Assembly: GCA_965368815.1 (NCBI GenBank)
Contig: CBDUOH010000102.1
Location: 1-6,115 of the forward strand
Length of the DNA: 6,115 bases
Direction of reading: 5' to 3'
Source: UBA5794 sp965368815
GTDB taxonomy: Bacteria > Actinomycetota > Acidimicrobiia > Spongiisociales > UBA5794
The notes beneath the pieces are model-generated. The model worked only from the letters and a program-made list of their open reading frames with translations. It had not been told where the DNA came from and searched no databases. Made by a program: the position numbers and the translations under genes. Of the stretch, positions 1-5,071 are shown one piece after another. The first letter of the stretch is position 1, and every line of letters begins with the position of its first letter.

Positions 1-16
1 TTTAGGCAAGGCTATA

Positions 17-36
17 TGCACTACGGACGTAGTGCA
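17..36 (-). terminator. Terminator-like hairpin downstream of the TadG-like gene
   Basis: A perfect inverted repeat, TGCACTAC / GTAGTGCA, with the four-base loop GGAC (G and C of the loop could also pair) begins 17 bases past the stop codon of the TadG-like gene. Read leftward, the stem is followed by a mixed sequence (TATAGCCTTGCC) rather than a run of T, so it is not a textbook intrinsic terminator. Actinobacteria often use hairpins with poor T tracts, and the position fits the end of a two-gene tadE-tadG-like transcript. It could instead be an RNA stability element or a protein-binding palindrome. Confidence 0.5.
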
Positions 37-52
37 AACCGTGTGGAAACAG

Positions 53-1498
53 CTACCGGGTCAGTGCGTAGGTCAGGATCCTCGGGGTCCCGTAACTGTC
101 CTGAACCGACTGCGGGAAGGCTGAATCGGGGATACGGATCGCTGTCACGGCTATCGGATCGTCACCACTCTTTTTCTTCGTAGGGTCACCGGGTCGCCAC
201 TCGAGATCGCAGGTACCGTTGTTCTTGCAGCCGCCATAGAGCGTCTGGACGTACACGAACGCAAAACTCTTGAACGAGACGTACTTGCTTCCGGTCGGCC
301 ATGACGTCTGCCACAGCTCGGGGACCTTCGCGAGTCGTGCGCTGTACTGGATCGACTCCTTGAACAGAACCTGCCCCGGGTTGTCGAGGACGCAGTTGAC
401 GATGCCGTCTTCGGTGTGCGGGTAGCTGGTAACGGGGCACAGTGGTGCAATACCGTTGGCCGGGTCACCGATGGTTGCGGCATCGTTGAGGTAGTGCCAC
501 AGCCCGACATCGTCGATGGCCGTGCCCTGGAAGTCATCGACGGCAACCGGCGATCCGAGGGTGAGGCGGCCGTCGAAGCCGCCGGAGCCCTTGACGAATC
601 CATCGATGATGACCTTGGTCTTGTTCCCGGTCTCGGTCAGGATGGCCTGGATGTCGTTGACCTTCGATGGGCACTCGACGTCGTCCTTGTAGATGGTCGG
701 TGAACTGTTGATGCCGCTGTGGTCGGTCGGGGAGCTCGGCGCCGCGGCGAGATCGTGGTCGATCCCGTGGGCGATGTTCTCCTTGAGCTTGACGACGGCG
801 GATCCGGAGCACTGCGCGCTGGTCCCCATCAGCGTGTTGCCGAACATGTTGAAGTCGAGGAAGTCGAAGTTCCCGCTGACGTTCGGGGCGCATTCTGGGG
901 GAAACTTGGGACCCGTCTTGATACAAACCAAACCGTTCGTCCCGCCATTGAGGACACCGAGCGGGAGAACGCCGCCGGCACCCTGGACCACCGCTCCGAC
1001 TTCGGCGAAGGCGTTGACGTCGACCGTATCGAACCCGATCACTCCTGCAAAGAAGGTGTTGATGGAACGGGTGGGGATCCGGACACGGACCTCGGTCCAG
1101 TCGCTCGCCCAGCTGATGCAATCGGTTGCCAACGGATCGCCCGATGCGAACACGCTCGCGGCCGACACATCGAACTGTGATGGTTTGCCGGCATCGGTAC
1201 AGCCTGCCCAGTCGAGTCCCGCGCCGAGGTTGCGGGCGGCGATCGACATCGTCTCGGTGACGAGGTTGGTGGCCCGCTCGGTGTCCGTGCCGGTGCTGTC
1301 GATGAGCGTGATTGCTCCACCGATCGCGGACACATCCGCGGCCGCCTGTGAGTCGCGGCGTTCGACGAACGCGTGCGCAGAGTCGACGGCGATGGCGCCG
1401 AATCCGAAAAGCACGACGGCGGTGATGGCGAACAGCACAATCACAGCGCCGCGATCGTCCTCAAGATGTTTTGGCAGAAGTCGCTTCATCAACTGCAT
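53..1498 (-). CDS. TadG-like pilus-assembly protein with N-terminal Tad domain
   Basis: This 481-residue protein probably sits in the envelope, with most of its chain outside the cytoplasm. Residues 1-15 are basic and polar. About residues 16-65 match the TadE/TadG-like 'Tad' domain: an RGAV start, a hydrophobic segment (about 18-38), then AVDSAHAFVERRDSQAAADVSA, the usual pattern of VD, a Q and AAD. Around residues 136-171, VRVRIPTRSINTFFAGVIGF followed by VNAFAEVGA is also typical of TadG-like proteins. The remaining 300 residues are not recognised. They hold eight of the protein's ten cysteines (100, 127, 192, 203, 230, 276, 354, 369, 424, 430), suggesting disulfides. I chose the ATG at 1498 because GGGGGGA at 1512-1506 lies seven bases upstream and the gene then overlaps the TadE-like gene by ten bases. 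An ATG at 1528 (491 residues) or at 1489 (1-base overlap) are alternatives. The family call is firm; the precise role in pilus assembly is inferred. Confidence 0.82.
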   Translation of the reverse strand: MQLMKRLLPKHLEDDRGAVIVLFAITAVVLFGFGAIAVDSAHAFVERRDSQAAADVSAIGGAITLIDSTGTDTERATNLVTETMSIAARNLGAGLDWAGCTDAGKPSQFDVSAASVFASGDPLATDCISWASDWTEVRVRIPTRSINTFFAGVIGFDTVDVNAFAEVGAVVQGAGGVLPLGVLNGGTNGLVCIKTGPKFPPECAPNVSGNFDFLDFNMFGNTLMGTSAQCSGSAVVKLKENIAHGIDHDLAAAPSSPTDHSGINSSPTIYKDDVECPSKVNDIQAILTETGNKTKVIIDGFVKGSGGFDGRLTLGSPVAVDDFQGTAIDDVGLWHYLNDAATIGDPANGIAPLCPVTSYPHTEDGIVNCVLDNPGQVLFKESIQYSARLAKVPELWQTSWPTGSKYVSFKSFAFVYVQTLYGGCKNNGTCDLEWRPGDPTKKKSGDDPIAVTAIRIPDSAFPQSVQDSYGTPRILTYALTR

Positions 1499-1953
1499 GT
1501 CAATGTCCCCCCGGCACCGCTGTTCCACCAGGCTGCCTCTCCGGTTATTGGTTGTTCAAGATTGAAATCGATGTCGGATGTGATCTGCTTGCCCCCGAGC
1601 CAGGTGTCGAGGAATCCGGTGATGGATTGGTACGTCACCTGGACGGTGATCCGACCCTCGGATCCGCGGTCGCCGGGATCGGCCGGTGAGGTGGCTGCAC
1701 CGAGCGTCACGGTGACAGTGCTCCCGCCGATGTCCATCCGGTCGCAGACCTCGGTGGCGATGGCGGTCACGTCACCCCAGTCGACGGCGGCCAGGCGCGC
1801 GCCCTCGCGCGCTCCGTGGCGGGCGTCGTTTGCTTGTGAGAACGCCCAGCTGGCTTCGACGATGCCGAAGAGGAGGAGCACAACGAGTGGCAGGATGATC
1901 GCAAACTCAACGAGCGCGGCCCCCGTCTCACGGGGATGTCGTCGGATTCGCAT
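1489..1953 (-). CDS. TadE-family pseudopilin-like protein
   Basis: A 154-residue protein with the classic TadE-like N-terminus: a short basic leader (residues 1-10), then GAALVEFAIILPLVVLLLFG, a single hydrophobic helix (about 12-32), followed by NDARHGAREGARLAAV, which is very typical of actinobacterial TadE-like proteins. Gly11 followed by Glu16 at the +5 position resembles the cleavage site of type IV pseudopilins. TadE of the Aggregatibacter Tad system is known to be processed by a prepilin peptidase; processing here is inferred. The rest (about 60-154) is a small extracytoplasmic domain with two cysteines (one near residue 69, one next to the C-terminus). The ATG at 1953 is preceded by GAGGA at 1969-1965, 11 bases upstream, a slightly long spacing. 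It is the first gene of a leftward pair with the TadG-like gene, which it overlaps by ten bases. No Tad secretion ATPase or pilin gene is in the window. Confidence 0.88.
   Translation of the reverse strand: MRIRRHPRETGAALVEFAIILPLVVLLLFGIVEASWAFSQANDARHGAREGARLAAVDWGDVTAIATEVCDRMDIGGSTVTVTLGAATSPADPGDRGSEGRITVQVTYQSITGFLDTWLGGKQITSDIDFNLEQPITGEAAWWNSGAGGTLTCS
1506..1512 (-). promoter_or_regulatory. Ribosome binding site that favours the 1498 start of the TadG-like gene
   Basis: On the minus strand this reads GGGGGGA and lies seven bases before the ATG at 1498, inside the end of the TadE-like coding region. It supports that ATG over the one at 1528, which has no comparable purine tract at the right distance, and over the ATG at 1489, for which the spacing would be too long. 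Confidence 0.45.
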
Positions 1954-2314
1954 GTTGTGATCAGTCCTCGCAATTGGTGTGGTCGTCAGGTCACGGCCCG
2001 TAGTCAGTGATTACGTGCAGTCTAAAGGAACTATCGGCATGTGGGTGTGGGGGTTGAGGACCATTTTCATTGACTAGTCACTTGCGCCCTGACGCCCGAC
2101 GAGCATCACCCCGTCGCGATCGGAGCGGGTTATTTCGCGTACCCAGGGTTGCACGACCATGTTTTCGTGGTAGCCGGGCCCACAGAATGCGCGTATCGAT
2201 CCCAATCCGATCCGACATCCGTGAGCGCGCACGCGGGCATCGGATGATTCTGTGGGCTGGAGTACCCGGTTTTCGTGGTCGTACAACCCAGGGTACTGGT
2301 CGTAACCCTGGGTA
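1954..2314. other. Non-coding gap between the phosphatase and TadE-like genes
   Basis: Both flanking genes are read leftward, so this 361-base stretch should hold the 3' end signals of the phosphatase gene and the promoter of the tadE-tadG-like pair. The right half is dominated by the palindromic repeat cluster described separately. The left part holds a perfect ten-base palindrome, TGACTAGTCA (2071-2080), and GTGA/TCAC half sites (1991-2010). I found no convincing -35/-10 pair for the TadE-like gene; TAGACT (minus strand, 2024-2019) is a possible -10 without a good -35. No tRNA, CRISPR array or credible small gene is visible. Confidence 0.7.
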
Positions 2315-2322
2315 CTAGTCGT
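2139..2322. repeat. Compound palindromic intergenic repeat cluster (ACCCWGGGT core)
   Basis: Two 50-base arms, 2139-2188 and 2247-2296, are imperfect inverted copies (37 of 50 positions match by hand count). The outer 20 bases differ at only two positions (GTACCCAGGGTT... against ...CAACCCAGGGTAC), and the inner ends match over 11 bases (ATTCTGTGGGC). In the middle of each arm, GTTTTCGTGGT occurs in the same orientation (2161-2171 and 2269-2279), inside a small ACCATG-TTTT-CGTGGT hairpin in the left arm. Beyond the right arm, a 19-base unit is tandemly repeated (2285-2303 and 2304-2322, two differences). A shortened copy of the end motif, GTACCCGGTT, sits at 2262-2271. The last repeat runs over the stop codon of the phosphatase gene. 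Possible identities are a REP-like or miniature inverted-repeat element, or a set of binding sites for a dimeric regulator; the sequence alone does not decide. Confidence 0.7.
2286..2313 (-). terminator. Hairpin just after the phosphatase stop codon
   Basis: ACCCAGGGT (2286-2294) and ACCCTGGGT (2305-2313) are exact reverse complements separated by a ten-base loop. On the minus strand the stem begins one base after the stop codon (2317-2315). No T tract follows (TTGTACGACC), so it would have to work as a terminator without one. It is made from two units of the repeat cluster and may have another main function. Confidence 0.4.
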
Positions 2323-3442
2323 TGCCGCTGCGACGACCGACAAGGATTGGTACTTCGCGCTCGGAGGGTTCGAGGCCGCCATGGTTGCCGATCAGTCGGG
2401 GGTTGCCGTGGTCGGCGAAGGCTGCAGTGAGTGGTGGGAGGAACACGATTCCGGCGGGTAGGCGGTCAAGGAACCGGGCGTCGGGGGGCACGTCCCCCCA
2501 CCAGGAGTCGCCCGACGCCGTTTCCACCCACGCACCGTCGTATTGGTCTGCGATACGTGGTCCGTCGGTGACCGCCGACGGACCGTGAAGGAACAGGACA
2601 CGCCCATCTTCTGAAACGAACCCGTCGCGGACAGCGTCGGGTGCCAGGCGGGTGCGCATCGATTCGGGAACGTCGACGTGGCCGTGGTCCGCCGTTCCGA
2701 CGACCACCGTCCGCTCACCCACTCGTGACGTCAGCCGGTCCCACATGGCGTTGGCGGTCCGGATCGCCTCGTCATACTCGGGTGAGTCCTGGCCGCTCAC
2801 ATGGGCGGCGAAGTCGACGAAGGGAACGTAGAGCATGATGAGGCGACCGGGCTCACGCGTCAGGTCGAGCACGATGTCGATGGCTTCGTCGGAGGACCAG
2901 TACCCCTCGAAGCGAGCGCCTCGGTACAGACACTGCGTCAGCGGCGTGGATGCGAAATTCCCGGGCTGGACCGCGATTGGTTCAACACCAGCACGCGTGA
3001 GCCGCTCCCAGAGGTTGGGTGACGGCAGCAGGTTCGTCGCGTCGAGGTCAGGGATGGCTTCGCCCCACGCCGTTGTCATATGAATGGTGTTCACGACGGT
3101 CTGATGCTCGGCCAGCCACAGCTTGTACGACGTGAGGCCGTGCCTCGAAGGGGGCGTGCCGGTTGCGATGGTCGCGAGGCTCACCGTTGTCATCGAGGGG
3201 AACGGCACGTCGATCGTCCCGACATGGGACGCCTTGAGCTCGGCCGCACCGCGGTGCGTGAGTTGACTCACACCGAGACCATCGAAGAGCACCAATACAT
3301 ACGTGTCGCCGATCGGGATCAGATCGGCGAGGTCGGTATCGAGGCGCCCCGAGGCCGATACGCCGGCGAGCCGTGTCTCGAGTTCTGCCACGAGATTCAC
3401 CAGCCCGCGACCGACATAGTTGGGTGGTGTTGGGGCCTGCAT
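2315..3442 (-). CDS. Alkaline phosphatase superfamily protein (type I phosphodiesterase / nucleotide pyrophosphatase-like)
   Basis: A 375-residue enzyme of the two-metal alkaline phosphatase superfamily, predicted to hydrolyse a phosphate mono- or diester; the substrate cannot be read from the sequence. The family motifs appear in order: YVLVLFDGLG with metal-ligand Asp54; FPSMTTVSLATIATGTPPSRHG with probable nucleophile Thr85 and a conserved HG; LYVPFVDFAAHVSG with Asp210 and His214; TADHGH with Asp252 and His253; and GNHGGLEPSEREVPILV with His354. All seven expected catalytic and metal positions are present, so it should be active. There is no signal peptide or membrane segment, which suggests a cytoplasmic enzyme. 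The ATG at 3442 is preferred; an in-frame GTG at 3451 would add three residues, and neither has a good ribosome binding site. The purine-rich GAAGGAG at 3479-3473 is too far upstream, and no in-frame start follows it at the usual distance. It diverges from nuoA and seems to be a single-gene unit ending at the repeat cluster. Confidence 0.85.
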   Translation of the reverse strand: MQAPTPPNYVGRGLVNLVAELETRLAGVSASGRLDTDLADLIPIGDTYVLVLFDGLGVSQLTHRGAAELKASHVGTIDVPFPSMTTVSLATIATGTPPSRHGLTSYKLWLAEHQTVVNTIHMTTAWGEAIPDLDATNLLPSPNLWERLTRAGVEPIAVQPGNFASTPLTQCLYRGARFEGYWSSDEAIDIVLDLTREPGRLIMLYVPFVDFAAHVSGQDSPEYDEAIRTANAMWDRLTSRVGERTVVVGTADHGHVDVPESMRTRLAPDAVRDGFVSEDGRVLFLHGPSAVTDGPRIADQYDGAWVETASGDSWWGDVPPDARFLDRLPAGIVFLPPLTAAFADHGNPRLIGNHGGLEPSEREVPILVGRRSGND

Positions 3443-3506
3443 CACACGCACGCTACCGCAGTGAACCGCCGACTCCTTCGTGCCCGCCGCGGGTGATTGC
3501 TATGAA

Positions 3507-3536
3507 TTGGGAGTGGAACCACGGTGCACCTAGAAT
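3507..3536 (+). promoter_or_regulatory. Candidate promoter of the nuo operon
   Basis: TTGGGA (3507-3512) and TAGAAT (3531-3536) are 18 bases apart and resemble -35 and -10 elements (four of six and five of six consensus positions). Transcription would start near 3543, leaving a leader of about 44 bases before the GTG at 3587. A perfect eight-base palindrome, GGTGCACC (3523-3530), fills the spacer just before the -10 and could be an operator. This is pattern matching only; no transcript data were available. Confidence 0.4.
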
Positions 3537-3571
3537 CCCCGCAGGTAAGAGACCACAGCGTCAGCTTGTGC

Positions 3572-3577
3572 GAAGGG
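3572..3577 (+). promoter_or_regulatory. Ribosome binding site deciding the nuoA start
   Basis: GAAGGG lies nine bases upstream of the GTG at 3587. No comparable site is well placed for the GTG at 3524, and that earlier codon would lie upstream of the candidate -10 box, so the shorter NuoA is preferred. Confidence 0.55.
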
Positions 3578-3586
3578 TTACACGGG

Positions 3587-3970
3587 GTGCTTAATCAGTA
3601 CTACGGCGACTACGTCACCGTTGCGATATTCGTCGCGATCGGTGCTCTCCTCGTTGGCGGGGCAGTGGGCGCATCCAAACTCATCGCCCCGAGTCGTCCC
3701 GGGGGTTTCAAGGATGTCGCCTACGAGTCCGGCATCGAACCCATCGGTGGAGGCTGGAACCAGAGCCACATCCGCTACTACATCTTCGCTCTCCTCTTCC
3801 TGATCTTCGATGTGGAGGCGGTCTTCATCTTTCCGTGGGCGACACAGCTCGATGTCTTCCAAGAGGCAGGGCGCGGTGTGTTCATCCTTGTCGAGATGTT
3901 CTTGTTCATCCTGATCCTGCTCACCGGCCTGGTCTACGCCATCAAGAAAGGCGTCCTCAAATGGGAGTAA
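3587..3970 (+). CDS. nuoA: NADH-quinone oxidoreductase subunit A (complex I)
   Basis: NuoA is a small membrane subunit of respiratory complex I whose first cytoplasmic loop lines the quinone-access region where membrane and peripheral arms meet. With the GTG start the protein has 127 residues, close to the usual family length. Three membrane helices are evident (about 9-33, 63-84 and 97-119). The loop motif YESGIEPIG (46-54) and the helix motif IRYYIFALLFLIFDVEAVFIFPWA (start near 62) are diagnostic. The position often occupied by cysteine in YECG is Ser48; serine is also known in cyanobacterial-type homologues, so this is not a defect. An upstream in-frame GTG at 3524 would give 148 residues with an atypical polar extension. 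First gene of the rightward nuo operon; its end overlaps nuoB by ten bases, and AAAGG at 3947-3951 inside it is the likely nuoB ribosome binding site. Confidence 0.95.
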   Translation: MLNQYYGDYVTVAIFVAIGALLVGGAVGASKLIAPSRPGGFKDVAYESGIEPIGGGWNQSHIRYYIFALLFLIFDVEAVFIFPWATQLDVFQEAGRGVFILVEMFLFILILLTGLVYAIKKGVLKWE

Positions 3971-4458
3971 TCGAGAAGTTCGGTGCCCCAAAGCCGCTTT
4001 CGTGGTTGCTCAACTGGTCCCGCAAGTACTCCCTGTGGTACTTCCAGTTCGGGCTCGCGTGCTGTGCGATCGAGGTGATGGCGGTCTCGGGTCCTCGGTA
4101 CGACTTCATGCGCTTCGGCATCGTGCCGCTTCCAGCATCCCCTCGACAGTCCGATCTCATGGTCGTCGCCGGCACCGTCACGGACAAGATGGCTCCGGCC
4201 ATCCGCCGCCTCTACGACCAGATGCCCGAACCGAAGTACGTGATCTCGATGGGTTCGTGTTCGAACACCGGTGGTCCGTACTGGGACTCGTATTCGGTCA
4301 CGAAGGGTGTCGACCAGCTCATGCCGGTCGACATCTATGTTCCGGGTTGCCCTCCTCGGCCGGAGGCACTGCTCCAGGGCATCGTGATGCTCCAGGAGCG
4401 GATCCAGAACGAGGACGTCAAGAAGAAGTGGAGTGGGGTCGATGAGCGACACGCCTGA
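3961..4458 (+). CDS. nuoB: NADH-quinone oxidoreductase subunit B (complex I, cluster N2)
   Basis: NuoB holds the terminal iron-sulfur cluster N2, the direct electron donor to quinone, in the peripheral arm. The protein has 165 residues, normal for the family. The four N2 ligands are present: adjacent Cys34 and Cys35 (FGLACCAIEVM), Cys100 (ISMGSCSNTGGPY) and Cys130 (VPGCPPRPEAL). The stretch ASPRQSDLMVVAGTVTDKMAPAIRRLYDQMPEPKYV (about 59-94) is strongly conserved in the family. The ATG at 3961 lies within the end of nuoA, with AAAGG nine bases upstream; the last 17 bases overlap nuoC. The order nuoA-nuoB-nuoC-nuoD is the standard bacterial complex I order. Nothing suggests truncation or frameshift. 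Confidence 0.97.
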   Translation: MGVIEKFGAPKPLSWLLNWSRKYSLWYFQFGLACCAIEVMAVSGPRYDFMRFGIVPLPASPRQSDLMVVAGTVTDKMAPAIRRLYDQMPEPKYVISMGSCSNTGGPYWDSYSVTKGVDQLMPVDIYVPGCPPRPEALLQGIVMLQERIQNEDVKKKWSGVDERHA

Positions 4459-5071
4459 TACCCCGACGACCGACAGCGACGTGGCCGTGGCCGACCCGTT
4501 GCAGGAGTACGCCGACGCACTGGTCGAAGAACTCGGTGCGATCGGTTCGGTGGTCGAATTCGACACGATCCGCATCATGGTCGAGCCGGACAAGTGGGTC
4601 GAGACGATCAACGCCGCACGGTCGAAACTCGAATTGTTCAGTTGGCTTTCCGCGATCGACTGGTCCAAGGAAGTGCAGGTCGGGGATCCCGTCGACAATG
4701 TCGATGACCTCGAGGAGCGGTTCGAGGTGTTGTGCCGGCTGTCGTCCGTGGAGAACGGAGACGGGGCGATCTTCGTCACCGTGCTCGACCGCGAGAACCC
4801 CTCGATCGATTCGCTCACACCGACGATCGCCGGAGCCGAATGGCACGAACGCGAAGCGCACGAGATGTTCGGCATCGACTTCGTGGGCAACACCAACCTC
4901 AAACCCCTGTACCTCCCGGACGACTTCATCGGGAACCCGCTGCTCAAATCGTTCCCCCTCATCAGCCGCGAGGTCAAACCGTGGCCCGGAGACGTCGATG
5001 TCGAACCGATGCCCGAAATGCCCGAGGATGCATCCGACGACGCCTCGACGGACGAGGAGGATGAATCATGA
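4442..5071 (+). CDS. nuoC: NADH-quinone oxidoreductase subunit C (complex I, 30 kDa subunit)
   Basis: NuoC is the 30-kDa-type subunit that packs against NuoD in the quinone-reducing part of the peripheral arm. The protein has 209 residues. The conserved 30-kDa domain spans roughly residues 25-180, with IDW (72-74), VLDRENPSIDSLTP (near 114-127), the family signature AEWHEREAHEMFGIDF (132-147) and LYLPDDFIGNPLLKSFPL (156-173). It is a stand-alone NuoC, not a NuoCD fusion. A proline- and acid-rich tail follows (188-209, 11 of 22 residues Asp or Glu). The ATG at 4442, eight bases after GGAG (4430-4433), is preferred to an in-frame GTG at 4433. The gene starts inside nuoB and ends with an ATGA overlap with nuoD, so its translation is probably coupled to both. 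Confidence 0.95.
   Translation: MSDTPDTPTTDSDVAVADPLQEYADALVEELGAIGSVVEFDTIRIMVEPDKWVETINAARSKLELFSWLSAIDWSKEVQVGDPVDNVDDLEERFEVLCRLSSVENGDGAIFVTVLDRENPSIDSLTPTIAGAEWHEREAHEMFGIDFVGNTNLKPLYLPDDFIGNPLLKSFPLISREVKPWPGDVDVEPMPEMPEDASDDASTDEEDES
5054..5060 (+). promoter_or_regulatory. Strong ribosome binding site of nuoD inside nuoC
   Basis: GAGGAGG lies seven bases before the nuoD ATG at 5068 and is formed by the acidic codons at the end of nuoC. It fixes the nuoD start, which shares four bases (ATGA) with the nuoC stop. Confidence 0.7.

Larger units (their letters stand above)
3443..3586. other. Divergent intergenic region between phosphatase and nuoA
   Basis: This 144-base stretch separates two genes read in opposite directions and must carry both sets of start signals. 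The nuo-facing side has the TTGGGA/TAGAAT pair and a good ribosome binding site. On the phosphatase side I see no clear promoter; a purine-rich GAAGGAG (minus strand, 3479-3473) lies about 30 bases before the start, too far to act as its ribosome binding site. No RNA gene or riboswitch is recognised. Confidence 0.6.

Noticed and set aside
693..1565. A 290-codon open frame on the plus strand opposite the TadG-like gene
   Set aside because: It is antisense to a gene with a recognised domain; the serine-, proline- and arginine-rich translation resembles no protein family.
2070..2318. Possible small plus-strand gene of 82 codons in the intergenic gap
   Set aside because: Its arginine-rich translation runs through the palindromic repeats and has no recognisable motif or convincing ribosome binding site.
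2139..2322. Could the repeat cluster be a CRISPR array?
   Set aside because: The units are short, mostly palindromic, in mixed orientation, without regular spacers, and no cas gene is nearby.
3524..3586. N-terminal extension of NuoA from the GTG at 3524
   Set aside because: It is polar, unlike other NuoA N-termini, precedes the candidate -10 element, and a better ribosome binding site serves GTG 3587.
3728..3736. Serine instead of cysteine in the NuoA loop motif (YESG for YECG)
   Set aside because: Serine is common at this position in cyanobacterial-type and some other bacterial homologues, so it is normal variation.
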